A stretch of DNA of 64,000 nucleotides, from NCBI RefSeq assembly GCF_900113525.1, contig NZ_FOPP01000002.1, positions 62,001 through 126,000 on the forward strand, read 5' to 3'. Position 1 is the stretch's first letter; every line of letters begins with the position of its first letter. Origin of the DNA: Pedobacter insulae. Its GTDB lineage: Bacteria; Bacteroidota; Bacteroidia; Sphingobacteriales; Sphingobacteriaceae. This document shows positions 34,727-43,773 of the stretch, piece after piece. The notes below the pieces were generated by a model, which saw only the letters and a program-made list of their open reading frames with translations, was not told where the DNA came from and did no database searches. The position numbers and the translations under genes were made by a program.

Positions 34727-35152
34727 ATGGACACACTACACGTACAAAAAGCAATAACTAAGGAAGATTTAGAAAAAGTATTCGCGATCCGTAAAATAGT
34801 ATTTGTACATGAACAAGGTTGTCCTCCTGAAATCGAGTGGGCAAATGAAGAAGAATCTACGCATTTTTTAGCGATATCAGATCACTATCCATGTGGTGCC
34901 TGTAGATGGCGTAAAACAGAAAAAGGATATAAATTGGAACGTTTTGCTGTGCTGAAGGAGTTTAGAGGAAAAGGCATAGGAAGGGCATTAATTGCTACTG
35001 CACTTGACGATTTACCAGCGGATGCGGAATACATTTATCTTAATTCACAGTTAGATGCGATGAGCTTATATGCTAAATTTGGTTTCTCAGCAGAAGGTGA
35101 ACAGTTCGAAGAAGCGGGTATTCAGCACTTTAGAATGGTGAAAAAGGGTTAA
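34727..35152 (+). CDS. GNAT-family N-acetyltransferase
   Basis: 141 residues. The acetyl-CoA-binding motif A is KLERFAVLKEFRGKGIGRALI (pyrophosphate loop R-G-K-G-I-G). The N-terminal VFAIRKIVFVHEQGCP and the late YLNSQLDAMSLYAKFGF are characteristic of the ElaA/YjcF-like group. It transfers an acetyl group from acetyl-CoA to an unknown amine. Probably co-transcribed with the permease-like gene. Confidence 0.85.
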   Translation: MDTLHVQKAITKEDLEKVFAIRKIVFVHEQGCPPEIEWANEEESTHFLAISDHYPCGACRWRKTEKGYKLERFAVLKEFRGKGIGRALIATALDDLPADAEYIYLNSQLDAMSLYAKFGFSAEGEQFEEAGIQHFRMVKKG

Positions 35153-35168
35153 GACATTTAACGCGAAA

Positions 35169-36014
35169 TTAGCTAAATATTTTGCTAGAAAACAACATTG
35201 CTTCCTGCCAATAATCTTTGTTTAAACCAAGTTTTTCTCCTCTGCTTTCCAGGAAATAAATCAGATCTTCAGTTGCTAAATTTCCTGTTAAATCATCAGT
35301 AGCCATCGGGCACCCTCCAAAACCTTTAACTGCACTATCAAAACGGGTGCATCCAGCAGCATAGGCAGCTGCTATTTTTTCAATCCTTGTTTCGGGAGTA
35401 CTATGCAAATGAATACCAATTTCGGTTTTGTTAAATGTTTTGATCAAACCCGGTAGGATAGCGTTTATTTTCTCGGGCGTGGAAACTCCTGTGGTATCCG
35501 AAATAGATAAAATTCCAACGCCTCTTTTAATCAATTCATCGGCCCAATGTGCTACAATTTCAATATTCCATTCATCGCCATACGGATTGCCGAAACCCAT
35601 CGATAAATAGACGACAGCCGTTTTTTGATGCTTATCGCATAAATTAAGCATCTCTTCTACAGTATTTAAAGATTGGCTAATACTTGAATTGGTGTTTCTT
35701 TGTTGGAACGTTTCAGAGATAGAAAAGGGAAAGCCAAGATAATTTATCGATTGGTGAGTGATCGCCTCTTGTACCCCCCTTAAATTAGCTACAATGGCTA
35801 GTAACTTTGTCCTTGTGCTACTTAAATCTAAATTAGCTAATACCTCACTCGTGTCGCGTAGTTGCGGAATCGCTTTTGGAGAAACAAAACTTCCAAAATC
35901 GATGGTATCGAAACCTACTTGTAATAACAGGTTAATATAACTTGTTTTGTCAACAGTGGGCACAAAGTCATGCAAGCCTTGCATAGCGTCGCGTGGACAT
36001 TCGATCAGTTTCAT
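35169..36014 (-). CDS. hydroxymethylglutaryl-CoA lyase-like HMGL-family enzyme
   Basis: 281 residues forming one HMGL-like TIM barrel. The N-terminal ECPRDAMQGLHDFVPTVDK contains the catalytic Arg-Asp pair. The metal-binding HLHSTPE and the cysteine loop GFGGCPMATDDLTGN are present, the last resembling the GGCPYAxGASGN loop of HMG-CoA lyase. It would split HMG-CoA to acetyl-CoA and acetoacetate, as in leucine breakdown; leucine dehydrogenase is elsewhere in this window. It starts with an ATGA overlap to the NDH-2 stop, so the two are coupled. Confidence 0.82.
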   Translation of the reverse strand: MKLIECPRDAMQGLHDFVPTVDKTSYINLLLQVGFDTIDFGSFVSPKAIPQLRDTSEVLANLDLSSTRTKLLAIVANLRGVQEAITHQSINYLGFPFSISETFQQRNTNSSISQSLNTVEEMLNLCDKHQKTAVVYLSMGFGNPYGDEWNIEIVAHWADELIKRGVGILSISDTTGVSTPEKINAILPGLIKTFNKTEIGIHLHSTPETRIEKIAAAYAAGCTRFDSAVKGFGGCPMATDDLTGNLATEDLIYFLESRGEKLGLNKDYWQEAMLFSSKIFS

Positions 36015-37273
36015 CTTTTAAATGGTCTAATAATTAACCTCGTTCCTCTATCATAGCTAAAATAGCTCCAAACCCAGTTTACAAATACCACTAGTTTATT
36101 CCTAAAGCCTACCAAGGTCATTAAATGGACAAACATCCAGGTAAACCAGGCAAAAACACCCTGGAAATGAATTTTATTAATATCGACTACTGCTCTGTTT
36201 CTGCCAACAGTTGCCATTGCTCCTTTGTCGAAGTATTTGAAGTTGCTTGTTCCTTTGCCCTCTATCATATTTATCAAATTCTTTGCAAGCAACTTGCCTT
36301 GTTGGATGGCGACTGGCGCAACTCCCGGATGCCCGTTGGGAGTCTCCTCGCTAATCATTGCCGCAACATCTCCAATGGCGTACACATTTTGATAGCATTC
36401 AACTCTGTTGATCAAATCTACTTTTAAACGATTGCCTCGCACCGTACAATCAGGATTAAGCCCTTCCAGCACAACCCCCTTTACACCGGCGCTCCATATC
36501 ACAGTACTCGACAAAATAGTACGCCCATCTGCTAAAGTAAGTATATTTCCATCATAAGATTGTACACGGGCGTTGGTATATACAGCAACTCCAAGTTCTT
36601 CTAAAAACTCTTGCGATTTAACTTGTGACTGTTTTGACATAGGGCCAAGTAATTCTGGAGACCCTTCTATTAAGTAAATATTTACCCTTTGGATATCGAG
36701 CTCCGGATAATCATTTTTAAGGACGTGTTTCTTTAGTTCAGCTATAGCGCCTGCCGTTTCCACCCCTGTTGGACCGCCGCCCACAATAACAAAATTTAAT
36801 AGTTTTCTTTCATTCTCCTCGTTCTTAGCAATAAGTGCTGCTTCTAAATTTTGTAAAATTAAACTCCTTAAGTTTAAAGCTTCAGGAATGGATTTCATTG
36901 GCATCGCATTTTGCTCAATTTCAGTCTGCCCAAAAAAATTACTGGTAGAGCCTGTTGCAATCACTAAGTAATCATAGGTAATAATACCAATTGTGGTTAT
37001 TAGTTTATTTTCCGCAGGTATTACTTTTTCTACTTCAGTAACTCTAAATTTGAGATTTTTCTGCCCTTTGAAAATTTTTCGAATTGGAAAAGCAATAGAG
37101 TCAGCTTCTAATCCTCCGGTAGCAACTTGATAGAGCAAGGGCTGAAAAGTGTGATAATTATGTTTGTCTAAAATGGTGATGTCAACGTGTTGATTTCGAA
37201 GTTTTTTGGCTAGTTCAATACCTCCAAAACCACCTCCTACAATTACAATTTTTTTCATACCTGATAAACCCAT
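36011..37273 (-). CDS. type II NADH dehydrogenase (NAD(P)/FAD-dependent oxidoreductase)
   Basis: 420 residues from ATG 37273 (MGLSGMKKIVIVGGGFGG). The open frame reaches back to 37333, but a perfect -7 box at 37293-37300 lies in between, so the shorter protein is chosen; a further ATG at 37258 is possible. The FAD motif is GGGFGG and the NAD motif VGGGPTGVE. YVQNVYAIGD-like text (ECYQNVYAIGDVA) and a C-terminal membrane-binding segment follow, as in NDH-2. It passes electrons from NADH to quinone without pumping protons, and could feed cytochrome bd. Confidence 0.87.
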   Translation of the reverse strand: MGLSGMKKIVIVGGGFGGIELAKKLRNQHVDITILDKHNYHTFQPLLYQVATGGLEADSIAFPIRKIFKGQKNLKFRVTEVEKVIPAENKLITTIGIITYDYLVIATGSTSNFFGQTEIEQNAMPMKSIPEALNLRSLILQNLEAALIAKNEENERKLLNFVIVGGGPTGVETAGAIAELKKHVLKNDYPELDIQRVNIYLIEGSPELLGPMSKQSQVKSQEFLEELGVAVYTNARVQSYDGNILTLADGRTILSSTVIWSAGVKGVVLEGLNPDCTVRGNRLKVDLINRVECYQNVYAIGDVAAMISEETPNGHPGVAPVAIQQGKLLAKNLINMIEGKGTSNFKYFDKGAMATVGRNRAVVDINKIHFQGVFAWFTWMFVHLMTLVGFRNKLVVFVNWVWSYFSYDRGTRLIIRPFKR

Positions 37274-37292
37274 ATTGCTCCATTTAGTTTGG

Positions 37293-37300
37293 CAAATATA
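37293..37300 (-). promoter_or_regulatory. -7 box for the NDH-2/HMGL unit
   Basis: Minus-strand TATATTTG, a full TAnnTTTG match, 19 bases before ATG 37273. Confidence 0.5.
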
Positions 37301-37322
37301 TAAAGTAAAATATAGATGAATC

Positions 37323-37351
37323 AAAAAAGGCATTCATAATTGAATGCCTTT
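37323..37351 (-). terminator. Rho-independent terminator after secDF
   Basis: Minus-strand stem of 10 bp (arms 37342-37351 and 37326-37335) with a 6-base loop is followed by U residues (A run 37323-37328 on the plus strand). It lies 25 bases after the secDF stop codon. Confidence 0.82.
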
Positions 37352-37376
37352 GCGTATAATTCGGTACAAATTGAGC

Positions 37377-40334
37377 TTATTTAACAGCCTTGTTCGCTTC
37401 TTTTTTTGATAAATCGATTACGATAGGTGTAGAGATACAAAGTGAAGAATAAGTACCAATGATACGACCAATCAATAATGCAAATATAAATCCTCTAATG
37501 CTATCACCTCCAAAGATGAAAATAACTAAGAGTACAAAGAATACGGTTAGTGAGGTTAAAATAGTACGACTTAGCGTGCTATTTAAAGCGAAATTAATTA
37601 AGTTATTACGTTCTTCGCCATAAACATCAACTTTGCCGGTTTCACCTAATTTCTCACGAATACGGTCAAATACAACAACTGTTTCTGTCATGGTATAACC
37701 CATTACTGTTAAAATTGCAGCGATAAAATCCTGACCAATTTCTAATGAGAAAGGTAGTACACCATCTAATATTGTATAGAATGATAATACTAAAAGCACA
37801 TCATGAAATAGTGCAATTACTGCACCCAAACCATATTGCCATTTTCTAAAACGAACTAAGATGTAAATGAACATTACAATACAAGAGAATAAGATAGCTC
37901 CGTACGCTCCGTATACAATATCACTTGCCACAATTGGGGTTACTTTAGCTCCACCCTCATTGGTATATTTAGAACCTGTGGTCGACAATCCTTTATGTAG
38001 GGCTTCTTCCACAACTTTATCAGCATTTTCTGCCTGATCCAGGATATGGTAGGTAGTGGTAATTTTTAATTCGTTTGCTGAACCAGCAGTTACCACCTGC
38101 GTTTCTTCCTCACTTCCAAAAACAGCTTCTAACTTTCCTTTTACATCTTCAGTATCCATTGGTCTATCGAAGTGAACGATATAAGTTCTACCTCCTTTGA
38201 AATCAATACCAAGATTTAATCCTCCATTTTTAATATAGAAACCAATACCTAAAACAATAATTGCTGTAGATATACCATAATATAATTTTCTGTGTCCAAC
38301 AAAGTTGAAAGCAATATTCTTAAATGCGTTACGAGTAACACTGTTATCGAAAGAAATACTTGCTTTTTTAGCTAGTAATCCTTCGAATACCAAACGCGAA
38401 ATTAACACGGCCGCAAATAAAGAGGTGGCAATACCAACACACAAGGTAGTTGCAAAACCTTGTACAGGTCCAGTACCGAATACAAACAGGATAATACCTA
38501 AGATGAAAATCGTAACGTTAGAGTCGATAATTGACGACATCGCATGTTTAAACCCTTCTTTGATTGATACAGCAGTACTTTTTCCGTGTGCCAATTCTTC
38601 CCTTACACGTTCAAAAATTAGAATGTTCGCATCTACGGAGAGACCGATTGTTAACACGATACCAGCGATACCAGGTAAAGTTAAGACTGCACCAAAGGCA
38701 GCTAGGACACCCATGATAAAGAATACGTTGATAACCAAAGCTAAGTTAGCAACCCAACCTGCTTTATTGTAATACAATGCCATGAATGCTAAAATCACAA
38801 CAAAGGCAATCACAAATGAAGATAAACCACTGTCAATAGCTTCCTGACCTAATGATGGACCAACTACGAAGTCGGACACAATACGAGCAGGGGCAGGCAA
38901 TTTACCAGCTTTTAAAATATTAGCTAAATCTTTGGTGTCTTCCAGGGTAAAGCTACCAGAGATAGACGATACGCCATTAGGAATTTCATTCTGAACGGTA
39001 GGCGCAGAATAAACTGTATTGTCTAATACAATGGCAATTGCTTTTTTATTCTGAGGGTCAGCAGCAGCTTCCGCTGTCATTTTTTTCCATTTAGCAGCCC
39101 CATCGCTGGTCATATACATAGTTACATCTGGCTGATTTTTGTCATCATAACCTTGAATAGCGTTAGAAACCGCCTCGCCGCCTAAATCTGGTCTGCCATC
39201 TAATGAAGTTACCTTAATTGCATATAATTCAAAAATCTTGGTACCATCCATTGGTTTTAAGCCCCACATGAACTTCATGGTGCCTGGAATTATTGGTCTG
39301 ATTTCTGGTTTAGCAAATAGTGCATTTACTTTAGCAGTATCTTTTTGAGATGCCCAAGCAACAACCGGACCTGGACGCAATGACTGTTGACCGTTTTCTG
39401 CTTGATATGTTGGGATACTTAATATGCTGAATAATGGATTGTTTTTAATCGCATCATTTTTTAAAGCAGTAGAATCTTTAGCTTTATTAGTATTTGTTAA
39501 TCCGGCTAACTTACCGCCTTTACTAGCGGTGTCAGCAGCTTTAGTAACTGTACTGGTTGTATCTTTAATTGTTAAGGCTAAAGTCTTATTGATGTTTTCT
39601 AAAATGCCAACAACTTCTTCATTTTGATAAACTTGCCAAAATTGCAATTCTGCAGAACCTTGTAATAACTTACGCACACGATCTTTATCTTGTACGCCTG
39701 GCATTTCAATAAAAATCCTGTTAGAACCTTCTTGTTTTTGCATGTTTGGACTAACCACACCAAAACCATCAATCCGACTGCGCAAAATGGTAAATGAACG
39801 ATCAATTGCACTAGATCCTTCTTTGCTTAAGAAATTTTTAACATCAGCGTTACTAGCGTTTGCTTTTAATTGCTGAGCGTTATCTTGAGTAGAGAAAAAT
39901 TCTGCTAACTTTCCATTAGGTTCAAGTTTTTCGTATTCACTCACAAACAATGCGATAAAATCTTTTCCGCCAGCATTCATTTGAGCTTGTGCGTTAGATA
40001 ATGCCTGATTAAAATTGGCATCTGATGGATTGTTCGCCAATGATTTTGTTAACTCCGCTAAAGAGATTTCCATTGTTACGTTCATTCCACCTTTTAGATC
40101 AAGACCAAGGTTAATTTCTTTTCCTTTTACTTGCTGATACGTTAAGCCTAATCCCGGATATACTGGAACTGTGGCCATTGAATCTAAATATGCTTTTTCC
40201 TTAACCAAATCGCCTTTGGCAAACTCTTTGGCGTTCTTTTCTACATTATAAGTAACTAGATTAAACGAGAGTGAATAGAGACAGACAATACCTAATAGTA
40301 TTGCCATAAATTTAATAAAACCTTTACCTTGCAT
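37377..40334 (-). CDS. secDF: fused protein translocase subunit SecDF
   Basis: 985 residues. One protein contains SecD (about 1-650) and SecF (about 660-985), each with six helices and a large periplasmic loop. LGLDLKGGMNVTMEI marks SecD and LGIDFKGGRTYIVHF marks SecF. The helix-4 motifs SVDANILIFERVREEL and TETVVVFDRIREKLGE are present. SecDF uses the proton gradient to pull secreted proteins through SecYEG. The SecD loop has a low-complexity, Ala/Lys/Thr-rich insertion (about 245-295), as in other Bacteroidota. Single gene with its own promoter-like box and terminator. Confidence 0.93.
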   Translation of the reverse strand: MQGKGFIKFMAILLGIVCLYSLSFNLVTYNVEKNAKEFAKGDLVKEKAYLDSMATVPVYPGLGLTYQQVKGKEINLGLDLKGGMNVTMEISLAELTKSLANNPSDANFNQALSNAQAQMNAGGKDFIALFVSEYEKLEPNGKLAEFFSTQDNAQQLKANASNADVKNFLSKEGSSAIDRSFTILRSRIDGFGVVSPNMQKQEGSNRIFIEMPGVQDKDRVRKLLQGSAELQFWQVYQNEEVVGILENINKTLALTIKDTTSTVTKAADTASKGGKLAGLTNTNKAKDSTALKNDAIKNNPLFSILSIPTYQAENGQQSLRPGPVVAWASQKDTAKVNALFAKPEIRPIIPGTMKFMWGLKPMDGTKIFELYAIKVTSLDGRPDLGGEAVSNAIQGYDDKNQPDVTMYMTSDGAAKWKKMTAEAAADPQNKKAIAIVLDNTVYSAPTVQNEIPNGVSSISGSFTLEDTKDLANILKAGKLPAPARIVSDFVVGPSLGQEAIDSGLSSFVIAFVVILAFMALYYNKAGWVANLALVINVFFIMGVLAAFGAVLTLPGIAGIVLTIGLSVDANILIFERVREELAHGKSTAVSIKEGFKHAMSSIIDSNVTIFILGIILFVFGTGPVQGFATTLCVGIATSLFAAVLISRLVFEGLLAKKASISFDNSVTRNAFKNIAFNFVGHRKLYYGISTAIIVLGIGFYIKNGGLNLGIDFKGGRTYIVHFDRPMDTEDVKGKLEAVFGSEEETQVVTAGSANELKITTTYHILDQAENADKVVEEALHKGLSTTGSKYTNEGGAKVTPIVASDIVYGAYGAILFSCIVMFIYILVRFRKWQYGLGAVIALFHDVLLVLSFYTILDGVLPFSLEIGQDFIAAILTVMGYTMTETVVVFDRIREKLGETGKVDVYGEERNNLINFALNSTLSRTILTSLTVFFVLLVIFIFGGDSIRGFIFALLIGRIIGTYSSLCISTPIVIDLSKKEANKAVK

Positions 40335-40384
40335 TTGTTTGTAAATTATTTTTTTCTATAGTATGCTGTTTTTAAACAAGTCGG

Positions 40385-40392
40385 CAAATCTA
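40385..40392 (-). promoter_or_regulatory. -7 box for secDF
   Basis: Minus-strand TAGATTTG, a full TAnnTTTG match, 50 bases before the ATG at 40334. Confidence 0.42.
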
Positions 40393-40466
40393 ATTAATTT
40401 TTTAAATAATAAGCCTTCTTATTGTAATTTTATCGAGGCAGAAATTAAAATAGCTATTTCCCTTAC

Positions 40467-40955
40467 TTAAATCCGTTCCATTGTCGAAAAAGTGTAAGCT
40501 ACTTCATTTTTTTCATCTGCCCCGTGGGTAATTGAATTTAATTCTTTCCACTCTGTTGAATCTATGGCCGGAAAAAAAGTATCAGCTTCATATTTTCGAT
40601 GTACACGAGTTAAATAGATATGTGTAGCGTGGGCTAATGACTGCTGGTAAATCTCAGCTCCACCGATGATAAATACCTCCTTATCATGCTTGCAAAGTTC
40701 AATGGCATTTACTAAACTGGTAGCTACTTCAACTCCCGGTATAACCAAATTCGCATTTCTGGTAATTACAATATTTCTCCTGTTGGGAAGTGGTTTGCCT
40801 ATCGAATCGTATGTTTTGCGACCCATGATGATAGTATTCCCAGAAGTAATTTCTTTGAAATGTTTAAGGTCGGCAGGTAGATGCCATAGTAACTGGTTGT
40901 CTTTTCCAATTGCATTATTTTCGGAGACGGCAACAATTATAGAGAGTTTGTTCAT
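40467..40955 (-). CDS. folA: dihydrofolate reductase
   Basis: 162 residues, standard length for bacterial DHFR. IVAVSENNAIGKDNQLLWHLPADLKHFKEIT carries the Met20-type loop and the catalytic acid (Asp28). GRKTYDSIGKPLPNRRNIV and FIIGGAEIYQQSL complete the NADPH and folate sites. It reduces dihydrofolate to tetrahydrofolate. The gene follows thyA, whose reaction makes dihydrofolate, so the two act as a cycle and are probably one operon despite the tandem repeats between them. Confidence 0.93.
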   Translation of the reverse strand: MNKLSIIVAVSENNAIGKDNQLLWHLPADLKHFKEITSGNTIIMGRKTYDSIGKPLPNRRNIVITRNANLVIPGVEVATSLVNAIELCKHDKEVFIIGGAEIYQQSLAHATHIYLTRVHRKYEADTFFPAIDSTEWKELNSITHGADEKNEVAYTFSTMERI

Positions 40956-40961
40956 TTTCTT

Positions 40962-40993
40962 AATTAGCTAATTAGCCAATTAGCCAATTAGCT
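40962..40993. repeat. four 8-bp tandem repeats between thyA and folA
   Basis: Units AATTAGCT, AATTAGCC, AATTAGCC, AATTAGCT, then a partial unit. The array starts 7 bases before the folA ATG and reaches almost to the thyA stop, so copy number would change the intergenic distance. Confidence 0.85.
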
Positions 40994-41000
40994 AATTAAC

Positions 41001-41795
41001 TTAAACCGCTACAATACCTTTAATGTGCGGATGTGGGTCGTAATCTTCCAAGGTAAAGTCCTCAAATTTAAAGTCGAAGATGTTTTTCACCATAGGGTTA
41101 ATTTTCATTTTAGGAAGTGATTTAGGCGATCTGCTTAGTTGCAGATTCGCTTGCTCAATATGGTTATTGTACAAATGAGCATCTCCAAGGGTGTGTATGA
41201 AGTCTCCATAAGCCAAATCACAAACCTGTGCCACCATCATTGTTAACAGTGCGTATGAAGCAATATTGAAAGGAACACCTAAGAATATATCCGCGCTGCG
41301 TTGGTAAAGCTGACAACTTAATTTGCCATCTGCAACATAGAATTGAAAAAATGCATGGCAGGGAGGAAGAGCCATGTTCTCTATTTCGGCTACATTCCAG
41401 GCCGAAACAATAATTCTGCGCGAATCCGGATTGGTTTTTATATTATGGATAATCTGTGTAATCTGATCAATTTTTTCGCCGTCGGGTTTAGGCCATGAGC
41501 GCCATTGAGAACCATAAACCGGCCCCAGATTTCCATCCGCATCTGCCCATTCATCCCAAATTCTTACCCCATTATCTTTAAGATACTTGATATTGGTATC
41601 ACCACTTAAAAACCATATAAGTTCGTGTATAATTGACTTTAAATGAAGTTTTTTAGTTGTTACCATCGGGAAACCATCCTGTAAATTAAAACGCATTTGA
41701 TGTCCAAAAACACTAATGGTTCCAGTGCCAGTACGATCATGTTTTTGTGTTCCATAATCGAGGACATGCTGCATTAAATCTAAATACTGTTTCAT
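41001..41795 (-). CDS. thyA: thymidylate synthase
   Basis: 264 residues from ATG 41795 ([15 protein letters not shown]), the normal length of ThyA. The open frame continues to 41939, but that extra stretch is not ThyA-like and a -7 box sits 5 bases before 41795. The nucleophile Cys146 is in [12 protein letters not shown]. The folate and phosphate sites ([26 protein letters not shown]) are intact. It makes dTMP from dUMP with methylene-tetrahydrofolate. folA follows downstream. Confidence 0.94.
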   Translation of the reverse strand: MKQYLDLMQHVLDYGTQKHDRTGTGTISVFGHQMRFNLQDGFPMVTTKKLHLKSIIHELIWFLSGDTNIKYLKDNGVRIWDEWADADGNLGPVYGSQWRSWPKPDGEKIDQITQIIHNIKTNPDSRRIIVSAWNVAEIENMALPPCHAFFQFYVADGKLSCQLYQRSADIFLGVPFNIASYALLTMMVAQVCDLAYGDFIHTLGDAHLYNNHIEQANLQLSRSPKSLPKMKINPMVKNIFDFKFEDFTLEDYDPHPHIKGIVAV

Positions 41796-41800
41796 AGATA

Positions 41801-41808
41801 CAAAACTA
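41801..41808 (-). promoter_or_regulatory. -7 box 5 bases before thyA
   Basis: Minus-strand TAGTTTTG, a full TAnnTTTG match, ending 5 bases before the ATG. This predicts a leaderless or almost leaderless mRNA. Confidence 0.48.
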
Positions 41809-41945
41809 AATAAAATATCTATGAAATCCTTCAAAGGCACATAGCGCTTTAAATAAAAACACAGGTTTACGAAACTTTGCAAAATCTTTTCGTTCTTTGC
41901 GTTAAAACAAGGTGCCAAAGCAGCTGCGTAAAAGATCATTTAGTT

Positions 41946-42533
41946 ATGCATAAACGATATTGTATATTTATAATTCTCCTTATTCTAGTACTCCCTGGTT
42001 TTGGACAATCAGCTGCCGCTTTAAAATTAGCTGCAGCGGCAATTGAATTAACCAAGCAAGAGGTAAAATACGACCCTGCTTACTTTAGTATTCCTTACCC
42101 AAATGGTGATGTGCCTTTTGGTAAGGGAGTTTGTACGGATGTAATTATTAGGGCATATAGGATGGCGTTAAAAGTCGACCTCCAAAAGGAAGTGCATGTA
42201 GATATGAAACCGAACTTCTCTTTATATCCTAAAAACTGGGGCCGTAAAACAACTGATAGAAACATCGATCACCGAAGAGTTTATAATTTAATGGTTTTCT
42301 TTAAGCGAAAAGGCGAAGTAAAACCCATTACCAAAAACCCTGCAGATTATCTACCTGGCGACATCGTTTGCTGGAATCTAAGCGGAAATATCTCACACAT
42401 TGGCTTAGTGAGTAACAAAAGAACAACAGATGGTAAAAGATATTTAATTGTGCATAACATAGGGGCCGGTCAAGTATTGGAAGACTGTTTGTTTTCATGG
42501 AAAATTATTGGGCACTATCAATATAAAGTATAA
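41946..42533 (+). CDS. exported DUF1287 protein (NlpC/P60-like)
   Basis: 195 residues from ATG 41946 (MHKRYCIFIILLILVLPGFGQS), which begins a proper signal peptide. An open frame from 41877 is rejected because it buries this signal. The mature part matches DUF1287: YFSIPYPNGDVPFGKGVCTDVIIRAYR (with a possible nucleophilic Cys), then NIDHRRVYNLMVFFKRKG, YLPGDIVCWNLSGNISHIGLVS and IVHNIGAGQVLEDCLF. The Cys then His order resembles NlpC/P60 cysteine peptidases, so a cell-wall role is plausible. ispE follows 2 bases later. Confidence 0.82.
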   Translation: MHKRYCIFIILLILVLPGFGQSAAALKLAAAAIELTKQEVKYDPAYFSIPYPNGDVPFGKGVCTDVIIRAYRMALKVDLQKEVHVDMKPNFSLYPKNWGRKTTDRNIDHRRVYNLMVFFKRKGEVKPITKNPADYLPGDIVCWNLSGNISHIGLVSNKRTTDGKRYLIVHNIGAGQVLEDCLFSWKIIGHYQYKV

Positions 42534-42535
42534 TT

Positions 42536-43339
42536 ATGCTAGCTTTTGCAAATGCTAAAATTAATTTAGGGTTGAATTTAACGGAGAAGCGTTCAGATGG
42601 TTTTCATAATCTGGAAACAATTTTTTATCCTGTGAAAATAAACGATGTGATAGAACTTGTTGATTCTGAAGAAACTCTTTGTATAATTAAAGGAATCGAA
42701 ATCCCCGGAAATGTAGATGAAAATATATGCTTGAAGGCTTTTAAAGTTCTTCAAAAGGATTTCAACTTACCCCACCAAAAATTAATTCTTCTTAAAAATA
42801 TACCTGTCGGTGCTGGGTTAGGAGGCGGTTCATCAGATGCAGCGTTTTTAATCAAATTAGTTAATGAAAAGTTTAACTTGAGCTTAAGCAAATCCCAAAT
42901 GGAGAGGTATGCACGTAGTTTAGGTGCCGATTGTGCTTTTTTTATTAAAAATGAGCCCGTATTTGCCTATGCCAAGGGAGACGAATTTGAAGACATGGAA
43001 CTTAGGTTAACGAACCACTTTTTAGTATTGGTAAAACCTCCCATCCATGTGTCGACCGCCTCTGCTTATGCTGACGTAAAAGTTAGGCAACCTATTACAT
43101 CCCTGAAAAAATTGATACATTTGCCCTTAAAGGACTGGAGAGCTCATATTTTTAATGATTTCGAACCCTCTGTTTTTGCAAAACATCCGCAAATTGAAGA
43201 AATAAAGGCAAAGCTTTATGATGCAGATGCTACATTTGCATTAATGAGCGGAAGCGGTTCTTCAGTTTTCGGTATTTTTGAAAATCCAGTGAAATTGCAG
43301 GAACTGGAATTGGAGAACTTGGTGTTTTACAATGTTTAA
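42536..43339 (+). CDS. ispE: 4-diphosphocytidyl-2-C-methyl-D-erythritol kinase
   Basis: 267 residues of the GHMP kinase superfamily. It phosphorylates CDP-methylerythritol in the MEP route to isoprenoids. FANAKINLGLNLTEKRSDGFH contains the catalytic lysine. The ATP loop PVGAGLGGGSSDAAF is at about 90-104, and the C-terminal ALMSGSGSSVFGIF closes the active site. Slightly shorter than E. coli IspE. Tightly linked to the DUF1287 gene upstream and to the OsmC gene 10 bases downstream. Confidence 0.9.
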   Translation: MLAFANAKINLGLNLTEKRSDGFHNLETIFYPVKINDVIELVDSEETLCIIKGIEIPGNVDENICLKAFKVLQKDFNLPHQKLILLKNIPVGAGLGGGSSDAAFLIKLVNEKFNLSLSKSQMERYARSLGADCAFFIKNEPVFAYAKGDEFEDMELRLTNHFLVLVKPPIHVSTASAYADVKVRQPITSLKKLIHLPLKDWRAHIFNDFEPSVFAKHPQIEEIKAKLYDADATFALMSGSGSSVFGIFENPVKLQELELENLVFYNV

Positions 43340-43349
43340 ATAGTTATAA

Positions 43350-43772
43350 ATGGAAATCAATCTTATCCGCAAAAGCGGTAAATTTAATTTTGAAGCAAGC
43401 AACGAAGCAGGATTTACAGTTGAGCTCGACGCGAAACCTGCAATAGGAGGAGAGGGCAAAGGTTTTAGACCAATGGAAATGATGCTTGTTGGTTTAGGAG
43501 GTTGTAGTGGCATTGATATGGTCAATGTATTAACCAAGCAAAAAGAGCCATTTACTGATATTACAATAAGCATCAAGGCCACTAGAAAAGAAGAGGAAAT
43601 GCCTCCAATATTCGATGTAATCGATATTCATTTTAATTTGTACGGAAACTTGAATGAGGCAAAGGTGGAAAGAGCCTTGCAAATGACATTCGATAAATAT
43701 TGTTCCGTGGCCAATATAATTAGTCGTTCGGCGACAATAAAGTTTACTTACTCGATACTTAATACTCAATAA
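43350..43772 (+). CDS. OsmC-family protein
   Basis: 140 residues. The two redox cysteines of the OsmC/Ohr fold are at 52 (LGGCSGIDMV) and 118 (DKYCSVANI). KGFRPMEMMLVGLGGC and the alpha-beta pattern fit the YhfA-like branch. These proteins reduce organic peroxides with a dithiol cofactor, though many branches are untested. It lies between ispE and the MetZ-like gene, with one base before the latter. Confidence 0.87.
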   Translation: MEINLIRKSGKFNFEASNEAGFTVELDAKPAIGGEGKGFRPMEMMLVGLGGCSGIDMVNVLTKQKEPFTDITISIKATRKEEEMPPIFDVIDIHFNLYGNLNEAKVERALQMTFDKYCSVANIISRSATIKFTYSILNTQ

Positions 43773-43773
43773 T

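Noticed and set aside
38305-38772. 155-codon plus-strand ORF
   Set aside because: Antisense shadow of secDF; low-complexity composition and no recognisable domain.
41796-41939. N-terminal extension of thyA
   Set aside because: Not ThyA-like, contains the thyA -7 box, and would give a protein 48 residues too long.
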